DNA of 64,000 nt from Bugula neritina (Eukaryota; Bryozoa; Gymnolaemata; Cheilostomatida; Bugulidae), in assembly GCA_964035545.1 (NCBI GenBank), contig OZ037765.1:24236504-24300503 (forward strand), given 5' to 3'. The notes under the pieces were generated by a model that was not told the DNA's origin, did no database searches, and saw only the letters and a program-made list of their open reading frames with translations. The position numbers and the translations under genes were made by a program. Shown here one piece after another: positions 49,221 to 61,057 of the stretch; the stretch's first letter is position 1; each line of letters starts with the position of its first letter.

Positions 49221-50938
49221 TTCACTCACTAACTCCGAGTCTAATGCAATGGTCTTATAATATTTTCTCATATCAATATTTTATTTGACAATTACTTTTG
49301 CTACATTTTTAATCTAGAATACAGGCTTTTCTCGATTTCTCCATTACTGCACCTACCTCTAAAACTGTAGTGTTGAGCACTACAGAAACCAGGGGTATTA
49401 ATTTTGCTCATTTAATTTTGCAAACTGAATTGATTAATTGTTGAATTAGTGAAACTATAGCCACAGATTCAAGTTTATTGATAGAGCTAATATAACTAGG
49501 TTTATGTTAACATGAATGGTTATTGGGTATTGGCGATGTTCTCTTCCTAATTATTCTGTTTTTTCTTCATCTTGGAAACTTTAACTAATACTAATACTAA
49601 TAAATTTATATTCAAACATGCAGACACTGTAATCATTCATTAATCAAATATTAAAACTAATAAATCTTTCAAGTGTTTTTTGGAATAAGATTATGCCGAA
49701 ATCATTATAGTTTAAACCTTGCAAACTTCAATTTACCAGCTCACTGAAATGGCACACGGGTGTTCTAATCTTTACAATAACTATGTATAAAAAGAGTATA
49801 GATGAAAGCATTCCTTCTCATTATTCTGTTTACCATAAAACTCCAGTACAATTTGTTTAAAATTCATATATTCATTCATTACTAATAAGTTAAGTAAAGA
49901 GTTCCTGTGTGTCATATGCTGCACCAGCTTGATGCATCACGCCATTCATGCAACATTTAATATAAGCATAAAAAATGCTTGGGTTTACTCAAATACATTG
50001 TTTATGCATTTTCTAAACTCTCAGGGGAATAACCCAGAAATCAAAAAACCAATTGCATTGTTCTCAACTAAATGAAAATATGTGCTAGTTAATATATTTT
50101 AATTTAATGTAGTGCCATTACCTCTATAACTGTGTCCTCATCACTCACAAGGGATCAAAAACTGAAACTACTTTATTGCATTGCTATGTTTAATTAATGT
50201 TTTATATATGAGGTATTTGTTGTGCTGTATGTAGAGCAAACAATTGCAATGTTTTTCAACGTTTAAAAAAAGAAATTTGTTTGTTTTTATTGTTCATTGT
50301 ATAGCAGGTATATTGTTCCCTATGTCAATTTTGTTAATCAATCAGTTTTTGGGCTGCAGTATGTGGTATATGATCAAACTGGCAGTTGGCTCTAGCACTG
50401 CTTAGTCGAATTAAACTAACTTAACTGGGGTTGAGGAATTTTGAGTGTTCAAAATGTTTCTAGAAAAAGCACATTTGCTTTATTTCATTATAATTTATTC
50501 TGTGTTTAGTAGCTATTTAAATCATAACTTGATAATTACCTAAGTTTTAGAATTATCGGCCTCTTCTGCTGAAATCTTATTGCTGAGGCTAATTTTCATG
50601 CATTATTTGATTTTTTTTCTACTTGAAATTTTTTATGAAAGTTTGCTATATTTGAGAATTGAGTGCCATGAAGGTATAGTTGCTTTAGTCTACAGTCCTA
50701 ACTTGGTCAGTTGAAAAACAATTCTTTATTAGCTTATAGCTCAATGCATCTTAAATTATTAGACTTACAGCAAATATGAAGTTCTATGTAGACAGTGACA
50801 CTGATGTGCAGAGAGATTGTGTTCTTGAACATTATACAACTAATTAAACTAATCAAGTTGCTACAATGTGTTTTTTGTAATACATCTTTAATGGTTGCAG
50901 TGTCCAATTTTTGCTTTTAGTGTAGTTCGTGCCTAACA

Positions 50939-53900
50939 ATGTCTTCAGTAAATCCTGATCTGGCCAAAGAGCGAGAAAATGCAACCTTCAACCCTGAAGA
51001 TCTTTCAATAATATTGTATGGGAAGGAAGTTTTAGAACTGCGCAGAAAAATATGTAAGTGTTGATGCTGTTTACATGGAGAAGGAAAATTTTAAATAATA
51101 TATTTGTTTCATTGATCAGCTGTATTTTTGATAGAGTTCTAAATGAAATATAAACCAGTTTTTCACGACTAATTACACAGTCTTTATTATTTCAGTGTTG
51201 TACTTGCTTTAGAATCGCACTTTAGAGGCAAGTAGTGTAATAATGCTTACTTTGTAATAGCTGCTAAAATCTGAAATATTCATAATTTTTATGCACAAGT
51301 TTGCTAGAACATGCTTACTTAATACTTTTTAGTTCTGTGGGAGTTTTAACGTTTCCAGAATTTTAAAATTTTCAAGAATAACTGAGACTAATTTTTTGTT
51401 AATTATTACAGTTAAAGAGATTTCTGAAGACCCAAACTTTGCAAAAGCCAAGATGTTTCCTACAATGTCACGAGATGAAGTTTATGAAGAAGCTGTTCGA
51501 ATATTTGGAGCTCTACAAAGGAAGATGAAGCAACATGGATATGTAAAGGGTTGCTTTGACACTCATGAACTTCAGCATTACTATTACAAAAAGTGAGTAT
51601 CCGGTTCATGTGGTATATTATCCTTGGAGCTGTACAAAGCTATATTTTGTTTTATTCTATACATTTCTGACTTGGTTGCCATGTTTTTTCCTTCAGCATA
51701 ATTGAAATATTTTCCATTCTCTGTAGTTGAAATGCAGGTAGTGATGGTAGTAGTAGCTGCAGTAGTAATAGTGGCACTAGTAACCAGTAATATCAAGTTA
51801 CGTACTGAACTATGATTTTTGGAGTTATCTTAACACTCTGTTGGCTGAAAATCTTCATTTAATGGTTATGACATTTACCAAATATAGGTTAGTCATTTCA
51901 AAATATTGTCAAGCCATGTCTCTAACGTTATAATTAGTAAAACTCTCTATTTCTGACAGTCAATTATTATTTGTAGTGCTGCATTTATTGGTACAAATCC
52001 ACTTTCCGTTCATACTGATATGTATGCGCCTACTATAAAAGGACAAGGTACAGATGAGCAAATTGCTGAGTTTCTTCCAAAGGCAGAGACTTATCAACAT
52101 ATTGGCACTTATGCACAAACAGAATTAGGACACGGTGAGTTGTGGTCACATTACATCCTTATATACGATAATATAGCATCACATTGTGCTTCATTGTAGG
52201 TATCATATTTTATCATGTTGAATTGTGATGTACTATTTTATTGTGTTGTATCATGTTCTGCTGTGATGTATCATAGTAATACATTGTGTTGTATCATATA
52301 TTATTGTAATGTACTATATTATTGTATCATGTTGTATTGTGATGTATTGCAGCTGTCAAGTAGTGATATTTTATTTTCTTAGGAACTTTCATTAGAGGCT
52401 TGGAGACTACTGCAACTTATGACAAAAACACCGAAGAATTTGTGATTCACAGTCCCACTATAACCTCTATTAAGTACTGGCCTGGTGGTTGTATGTTGAC
52501 TTTTAAATTATAATGTATTATGAAATTCTCTTCTAATTACTGTATATACATATAATCTTTAGACAAGATCATAATTGTTCTTTAATAGCTTTCAAATGAT
52601 ATTAAAACAATCAATTTATGAAATACGATTGGTTGAGCAATTCTTTGTCATCGTGAAATTTTAATCAAATATGGATAAAGCTCTGCTTTGTTGTGGAGTT
52701 TGAAAATAGGCTGATGCATGTGCTAATACCAACTAGACAAATCTGCCATTGAATAATCTCACGTGCAATATTCATTACTTATAGTGGGTAAAAGTAGTAA
52801 CTATGCTGTTGTGATGGCTCAACTCATTATTGATGAGAAAAACTACGGTCTTCATCCGTTTATGTGTCAACTTCGAGACCTGAAGACTCACCAACCTTTA
52901 GCAGGTAGGGGGACATAACTTCCTGGTGAGAGTTTCTATCTGATGATTTACAATGTAGTTTTTTGTCAAATAGCAAGTCTAGGTAATAAAGAAATTTATG
53001 TAACCTGCACTAACCATTTGATTTAAATTTCATAAAGGCTATTTAAATCTACTTCAGAAGCTCTCAAGTCATATTAAGACAAGATATTTTTAGCTTGGCA
53101 GCAGAGAAGTTGTGCCACAAAGTCAGCAAGCATAGTTTCCAAAACAGATGGCGGTTTTAATTAACCAAAGCAATTTCACGTAATTATGTTGCTTTAATAC
53201 AGATACTTAAAACTATTAAATTTTTCCGAAGAAACAACCAAGTCTCATACTGAATAACATTGGTAAATATCCTTGACACTTGAGGAGAACCTACTTAGCC
53301 AGGCACCTACTTTAGATTAGATGCTGATTACATAGCTATGGCCACAGCTTTATCTCTGTTATCATTTTCAACTCCTCGTTTGATAGTCATAACTTACTTC
53401 GTGTACTCAGTGTAACCGTGAATTAAGTTTAGTTATATCAACTGCATGCTTTTTTGTGTTTTCCTTCATTTACTGCTTTTTGGTGAAAGCATCGATGTGG
53501 CTAAATTTACCCAAAAGTCAAACTATAGTTTAATTGTTTTTTTATATAAATTATCAAGAGCTTTAGTGCTGCTCAACTATGTGTTCCTCTGAAACAATTA
53601 GAAAAGGGCTACTCAGCACAAGTTTGGGCTTCTTAAAAGGTTTTTAAATTATAACAAATACTTAACAGCAAGCATTGATTATGCATATTTAAATTAATAT
53701 GACAAATAAAGATTAGATGGGAAAGCAGTTAAGCTGTACTGGAAGAATAAAAGATGAAATTTGGACAACATTCGAGTGTAGTTTTATTGAGTTATGTTAT
53801 CGAAACTAAATCTCAGTCGAAAGTTAACTTTTAGAAATAACATTTACAAATTTGTCTGGTTTTATCATACAGGGATAGAGCTCGGAGATATTAATCGTAA

Positions 53901-56900
53901 GTTTGGCTATGAAGTTGTGGACAATGGATATCTCAGGTTTTTCCATTATAGAATACCAAGGACAAACATGTTAATGAGGAATGCAAAAGTAAATATTAAA
54001 CAAGTTCTGGATTTCTCTCAATTTTATACAAAAGTCTATCTTTTTAAATGCTGATGACTAAGTGCAGTGCGCCAGTAGTTATATTTTTATGTGTCAGCTG
54101 CAGTATATACTAATGTACATTGCCTTTGTCCTACACATATCATTTGTGAAGTACACCTTGTTTTTAAAAATGAACTGGCCATACACACTGTAGGCATGAT
54201 ATTCACTATATTATAACTATAACTATGTACACACACTTGTTGAAATATGTTGACATTTTGCTTTAATTTAGTATTCTAAAAAGATGTCTGTACTTAACAG
54301 GTTTCTAAAGATGGCGAATTTTCTAGGCAAGCTATTCCCCAGGTGACTTATCTCACAATGAGTTATGTAAGAATGGGAATCGTACAGGAAGTGGCTACAT
54401 TGCTAGCACAAGCTGCCACCATAGCTACAAGATACAGCGCTGTCAGGAGACAAACTGCCAACTCTCAAGGGTGAGTGTACTGCCACTTTACATTCTTGCA
54501 AACATTAATTGTGCATAATTTATACTTTGAATATATCTAACCTTATTTTTGATCTAAGCTAAATTTTGAGAATTGGTGTCTCTTTTTTTATTTCCAAATA
54601 GTTTTTTACCGTCATTGCTGATTATTTCCTCATATATTTCGAATTTCCTGCATAGTATTGAGCCTCAGATATTGGAGTATCAAACACAGCAAATGAAAGT
54701 AATTCCTGCCATATGTACTGCTTACGCCTTCTTCTTCAACGGCTTTGAAGTAAGAAAGATCTATGATAGTGTCATGGCTGCTGTGGAGAGAGGCGATGTG
54801 TCCAGACTACCTGAGGTTACTGGTTTCAATATAATTTGAATAAATTCATCTGTAAATAATAAAAATTATTTCACACTGTGTTCAAAATTATATGTTTTGC
54901 ATATTTATTATAGTACGCGCTGTATTAGCGTGCTTTTGCTTGGAGCGAGGTTTTTAGCTGATGAAAAATATATTTGTTATGTGAGAAGGTCCACGAACAA
55001 TTTTATTTTTTTGTACCTATGAATTTTATTGAAAGAGGTTACATCTTTTTCACCCTAAAACTAAACTTTTTGTTGAGGTCAAGTCTTTGGTGTTTTGCTT
55101 TTGCTTTCATTAACAAACTCACAATTTTTTTGGCTGCAGTCTCATATCTGAAATCTCACCATTTGTAGCTTATTAAAGACTTGTTACACGTTCACCTAGT
55201 TACTATAATGTTATTTTAAAGAAAGTTAGTCTGACTCTTTGAGTTATTGAAGTCTTATGCTTGTATTTCGCTATCAGATGCACAGCTTGACAAGTGGTTT
55301 AAAAGCCTATTGCTCTGATGTCTCGTGTGACCTTGTCGAGATATGCAGACGTTCCTGTGGAGGTCATGGCTACAGCAACGCTAGCGGAATTACCCGTATC
55401 TACCAGCTGCTTGTACCGTGTTGTACATTTGAAGGGGAAAACACTGTTTTGTATCTGCAATGCGCCAGGTTACTGTAGTTTTTGTCTCTTGTATAGAAAG
55501 TAATGTACTTTTTTCATATAGCTAATCAGTTATTCTTTTCAATTTTCATTATTAAAATATAATTTTGTATTATGTGGAGATTCGATTTAACTTTTGCAAG
55601 TTTTTAAATATTTTAATAACAGTTTTATGTTGTTTCAGGTCGTTGATGAAATTCCTGGGAAAAGCTCAGAAAGGAGAAGAGCTGCCATCATCTCTGCAGT
55701 TCTTGGGTCACTTGCCAGATGTGCCACCTGAATTGATGTCAGCTGTCAAGTTTGACATGAGTACTCTCATGATAGCTTTTCAGCTGAATGCTCTGCGGTA
55801 AGGTTTGTGTATTAAGTTCTGGTTTAGCAATGAGAAATGCCCTTCCCTCCTATGTTTTCATTGTATAAAGTATTGTTATAAAAAAGCTATAGTTCCTAAA
55901 AGTGTCTAAATGGCTTATTGTTTTTGCATTTATTTCAAAAACCACATTCTTTTACTCAGCACTAATAGGATTGAATAGAAGTTGTTTTCTCTGTAGCAGG
56001 GTTTCAGTTTAATAGTAAAAATATATTAGTATAAATTAAAATTTACTTTACCTACAATTATAGTAGTTATATTGATAATGCATAATTTGCTATGTCCCCT
56101 TTTTATTTTTTATCAACAAATTTCAGATTGAGGAGGTTTGAATAATTAGAAATAAAACTCAAGCCATTATTTAATTTAGTAGAATTATTGAGAGCTTTTT
56201 ACACTTGAAATAGGAAAAATTGTTACTGGCTGGTGATGATGTTAATGTAAAGTTAGACCTGCCATTTATTTGGTAAAAATACTCATCTGAATAGTTGATA
56301 AATTGTAAAAAAGTTTGCTGCTCAATAGCTTTAAAAAGACATAATTTATGTGTAATTTTATATTGAAGAATTTGCAAAGTTTTAAATTTGAAATTGAATC
56401 AAACATGACACTTACTCTTCTACACTTCTAACCCGTGAATTGTAAATAATTGGCAATGAACACTATCACTGTGAATAAACATGTGATCATCACATATCAG
56501 GTTCTTTTTGTAAATTATCATATTATTTTGTTATTAGAATCAGCTTAACTTGTAATTTAATTTTTTTATAAACAAAATGAAGCTATGAAATTGCAGTTTG
56601 AAATAAACCTCTACTTGAATTAATTTGATGTATCAATTCTAAAGTACTTGTATAATGCAATGTCAGAAGAATATTCTATTCTGTATGTTGAATTGGTTGT
56701 AGCTCTGTGTTGCACGTGGCTTCCGAACTTCAAGCAGCCCAGCAGAAAGTTAACTATGAGACAGCATGGAATAACAACCTTCAAGGCTTAGTTGAAGCTG
56801 CCAAGGTTTGTGTTTGGCTTAGACATCTGATCAGTTAGTCTTATTTAACATGAAATAGCCAGTGCATGTGAATGAATTATGGTTGTAGATGTACTCTGTG

Positions 56901-58074
56901 TATCTGGTGGCCAAGTTCTTTGTTAGTGCCCTGAGTTCTAGTCAGTGGGAGTCTGGGGCTAAAGCTGTGCTCACTCAAGTCTGTGAATTCTATCTGGTGA
57001 ATAACATACTCGATCATTCCGGCACCTTCTTGCAGGTAGAGTACTGGTTTCAACTATTGGAAATACTTGTATGCTTATATATAATGTTCATTTATAAGCA
57101 GAACTAGTGTCTAACACTTAATTGCATTTTTTATAATGGTATTTTAGTTTAAGTATGTGTAAACTCAAACTCAAGTGAACATACTGTCGTGATGATGATA
57201 TATCACAACACAGTATTTCCATTTGAGTATGCTTCAATTGTGTAAATGAGATTTATCTTATCCTTAACTTGATGTTCGAATTTTAATCATTTTTGTATAG
57301 CAATTAGCACTGTCTGAACTAGCCATCATTTATAAAACAGTTTCCTGTTGCAGAATGATGTGCTGAATCCTAGTCAAGTAAGTTTGCTGAGAGCCCGAAG
57401 AATAGAGCTGTTGGCAGAACTGAGACCGAATGCTGTAGCACTGGTTGATGCATTTGATTATCCGGATCGTCTGCTGAATAGTTGTCTGGGAAGATATGAT
57501 GGGAATGTATATGAAGCTCTGTACGAGTATGCAAAGAGCTCTTCACTCAATCAACATCAGGTATAGTAAATATCTTATAGTATAATTATGTAGAGGTTTT
57601 ATATTCAGTAATAGTAACTAGATGAAGTAGTATGTACTATCTACACTCAATCAAGACCAGGTATAGTTACTATCATACTATGCTGTGTCAAATATTTTTA
57701 CATATTCTGATCAGCAACGACTAACCGATCTATTTACCATTTTATTAAAATTTAAAGCTTTTTAAACTGTAGAGTTTGGTAAGGCATAAGGATAGCACTG
57801 GTTTTTAAATCTCTAACTCTTTTTTAAACAGTACCATTAAATCCATATGCTTGGAAAACAACAACTCAGATAGCTACTGTTGCTGTTTATTTTGTGTTGT
57901 TGGCTGATAATGCTACCTATTCTAGATAATAAATAGTAAAGTTGCAAAGCTGAAATACATGCTATTATAGAATACATTATGCTATTGTGTAAATTATCTC
58001 TTACATTTCAGGTGCACCCATCATTCCATAAGTATGTTAAGCCGATGAGAGAAACACTCAAGTCTCAACTCTAA
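50939..58074 (+). CDS. ACOX1: Peroxisomal acyl-CoA oxidase (ACOX1-like), copy B
   Basis: Fourteen exons encode 665 residues: 50939-51053, 51412-51592, 51977-52134, 52383-52490, 52785-52904, 53873-53988, 54301-54470, 54656-54815, 55278-55468, 55639-55797, 56703-56805, 56889-57035, 57354-57560, 58012-58074. All intron phases match copy A and nine exons have the same length. The motifs are present: [10 protein letters not shown] at the start, [35 protein letters not shown], and catalytic Glu428 in CTFEGEN. The C-terminus is LKSQL; the tripeptide SQL is a weaker PTS1 variant than the AKL of copy A. The role is the same hydrogen-peroxide-forming first step of peroxisomal beta-oxidation. Divergence in the N-terminal third and the tail hints at different chain-length preference or sorting, which is inference only. 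An apparent AATAAA lies at 58447-58452. Confidence 0.92.
52186..52352. repeat. Degenerate TGTATCATGTTG-type tandem repeat in an ACOX copy B intron
   Basis: Intron 3 is largely composed of imperfect copies of words such as TTGTGATGTATCA and TTGTGTTGTATCA. It runs up to within about 30 bases of the next exon's acceptor. Confidence 0.7.
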
Positions 58075-61057
58075 TTCTGTATTTGGATATCTTCAGGTAT
58101 CGTTGAAGTTTCTGCTCTCTGCATCCTTGTGTATTCTACATGTGTGCTTAATTTAATATTGGAAAATATTCCACAATTCCTATTTATATCTAAGCATATA
58201 AAGTGTATGTGACATTTTAATATATTTTGAACGTAAGTTATAAAAGTGTAATGTGGGTGAAGCAGTATTTTTGGTTTAGTTATTATTTAACTTGATTTTG
58301 TCTAGTTAGTGATAGCTTTTATAAACTCTTAGCATTATGAGAGTGTTATTTCATTACTAGCGAAAATAACAAAAGGCATAGGCTTACTGTGGGGAAGCAA
58401 GTTATTAGAATGAACTGTGTTTTTGTCATCTTTATCGCATGTCCTCAATAAATAATAGTTGTGCCCACCATGTTATTACATTTAAAGGTGTTCTTTCAGG
58501 AGATAAATATTCAACTAGTAACATATATATAATATTAATGCTTCAATATTTTGTAAAATTCTTCATTTTACAAAAAGCATACATTTTAATTAAGGCTTCA
58601 AATACTCAATTGGCACTGGGGAAATAGAAATATATTTTATAAACTGTTTGAAGACTGTAATACTAAGTAGCAACAGGTCTGGAAATGTGTGCGTTGAAAC
58701 CATATATATATTCAGATGTTAATGTACAAAACATAGTAAGTTGCTAATAGAGAGACTCAAGCACAATGGTGGGCATTAAATTCAATTTTCTAAATAGCCT
58801 ATCATAATTATCATATTTATAACAGTTACACTCTAATCAATGTGTAGATTTAATTGAAAGCCTTGATAACTAATATGCATTATATGTTTCTCAATATTTC
58901 CTAGTTTGAAATTTTAGCTCACCCGTTACATACAAATAATCTTCCTATGGCTTGCAGTGGTTAGCTCTATTAGCTGCTAGAGATGTGTGACCACATTAGT
59001 TCAAACATTGCCTGATAGTAGCACTACTGTCTATCTATCACTTCCTTCAATGGAATGGATGAAAACGTAGATTTCATAGCTGATCAACCTACAGCAAATT
59101 CAGAATAGTTTAAAAACTACCTTAACATAAAAATAATAAATGGAGTATATAGGTAAAATTGGTCTGGAGCTTAAGATGAATTTCTATTAGTGGCATAGCT
59201 GAACTGATTAAGTGCAGCAAAAGAAAATTTTTGCTCAAATCTGTGTACTTTTTGGGTTGGATTTCAAGCTAGGTTTCAAAAATTTAAATAAGTCCATTAG
59301 GTTTTTATCAGCTGGGTCAGTGTTGTTTTTAAGAGAAATTAATTCAAGAATAGACCAGTAAAGTTTTTTTAGCAGCTATAATAAATTTATGGAGGTTAAT
59401 TAATTTTTAATCAAAGAAAAAATGAGTTGAAAAAAAACTCCTCCTGTTTTTTTTAAATGCTGCAACTTGAATCGAGACTCATTCAATTTTAATTTTAACT
59501 GTTTGGTTTTTAGTTCAAAGGAGATACCTGCAAGAATAGGCTGAATATTTTGCTTGTCTCTTGAGGTTTACTCTTGACCTTGAACCTAGTTTGAATGTGT
59601 TCCCTTTCTTTTTGCTGCTAAAAATGAGAATTGCTGGATTGTTTTTAATTTTGATTTACAAATAATTTTGTGATGGCAATATTTGTATTTTTTAATTTAT
59701 AAATAATGCTTTACTCTAAAATGTGATTTAGAAATTTATTTTTAGATGATTTTATACTTTACATAAATATATAATGTACTTCAATGCCCATAAGGTATGT
59801 TGTTATTGATTGCCCATGGGCTACAGCTATATGTATTTTTCTTGGAAAAGAATCAAAAAGTTAGTGATAGAAATATTTATACTTGCTTTGTTACTTTTCT
59901 TCAGTACCAAAATAAAAAACATTGAATAATTATTTCAACTACTTATAAGTTTATAGTCATTATCTTAAGAGATTTTGTAGGAATATTCTGTAGAATAGAG
60001 AATTTCTGGTGTTCTGGGGTTGAGCTAGTAGTTATGTTATATACTATTCAAGTCTTCCGAACTTGAAATATCTTCTGAACAGTTATCAAGCAGCTTTACA
60101 ATTCTAAAAAATTAATTGCTGTACTTGAGTTTGAGGATTCTCTCAAATTGTCCATCAAGTTTTACTAAAGAGTACCCTAGTTTAAAGCCATAATAGGTTT
60201 AGATTTAGAACTTTTTACAGCTAATTACCGTTATATAAATATACTGGCAAAATTGTAGAATCTAATGTAAAAAATGTAAAAGCATCCGTACAAATTCCAA
60301 TACTATTATTTCCTTCACAGCATCAATTCCATTTTAAACAACTTTTTCATAGCTTGCTAAAATAAAGTACAATACATAGTTGAAACTGTCTAAAAGCTAG
60401 CTCGTTAGTTAATCAATAATTGGATGTGGCATCATATCTGTGAAACATTCTTAATACGTTTTATATGAGCTATGAGTAACACACAAGGGGTTACTAAGCA
60501 AACATTGACTATAGCTGCTGTCTACAGTACTATAGCATTTGCTCCTTAAATAATTGGTTGACTTTTTATACCTTTGCCGTTCAGTTTAAATTATTTTTTG
60601 CAGAAAATTGTTATACTATGTTGTTATAATCTTGCAAACAGCAGTCCTCTAAAGCTATATATTTATAGAGTTGATAACTGGAGTATTAATGTTAAGTTTT
60701 TTTACTGCAATACTTTGTGCTTCCATTGTCCATTGGTAGGCTTTTATCCAATGTGAAGTCGACAAACAGATTTACTAATGCATTTGAGAACTTGGGCTAA
60801 GTATAAGTCATGTCCATGTATACTATTTCTTATGTACAGCCAGTATAAAGCAAATAAGTTTAATTGTTTTTTTCTAAATAATTTATTACACATCCATTAT
60901 GAGAAGTATGGTCACAGCAGTGTTGAATTTATCAATACTAAGTTACATTACAGCTGGTACACAGCAAGTCAGCTGCACATTAGGGTTTACAGTTTGTTGA
61001 ATATGACACTGTGAATAGGTAATATTACTCCATCTGCCATATGCTGTGTAGCTAGGT
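58075..61057. other. Intergenic region between ACOX copy B and the Venus-flytrap receptor gene
   Basis: About 3 kb. It includes the 3' UTR of the oxidase (AATAAA at 58447-58452) and a tRNA-like SINE fragment (58948-59015). The remainder is AT-rich with short open frames only, and no promoter element for the downstream gene was recognised. Confidence 0.6.
58948..59015 (+). repeat. tRNA-like SINE fragment
   Basis: The plus strand shows an A-box-like CAGTGGTTAGCTC and, about 35 bases later, a B-box-like TTAGTTCAAACATT. The spacing is that of a tRNA-derived polymerase III promoter. It does not fold into a good cloverleaf and is probably a decayed SINE head, like that at 4800-4932 on the other strand. 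Confidence 0.4.

Larger units (their letters stand above)
46928..50938. other. Divergent spacer between the two acyl-CoA oxidase genes
   Basis: About 4 kb separates the two start codons, so both promoters lie here. No TATA box close to either ATG was recognised. The middle (47300-49220) is cryptic simple sequence and palindromes, annotated separately. The part from 49220 to 50938 is ordinary AT-rich DNA with no supported gene. Confidence 0.6.
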
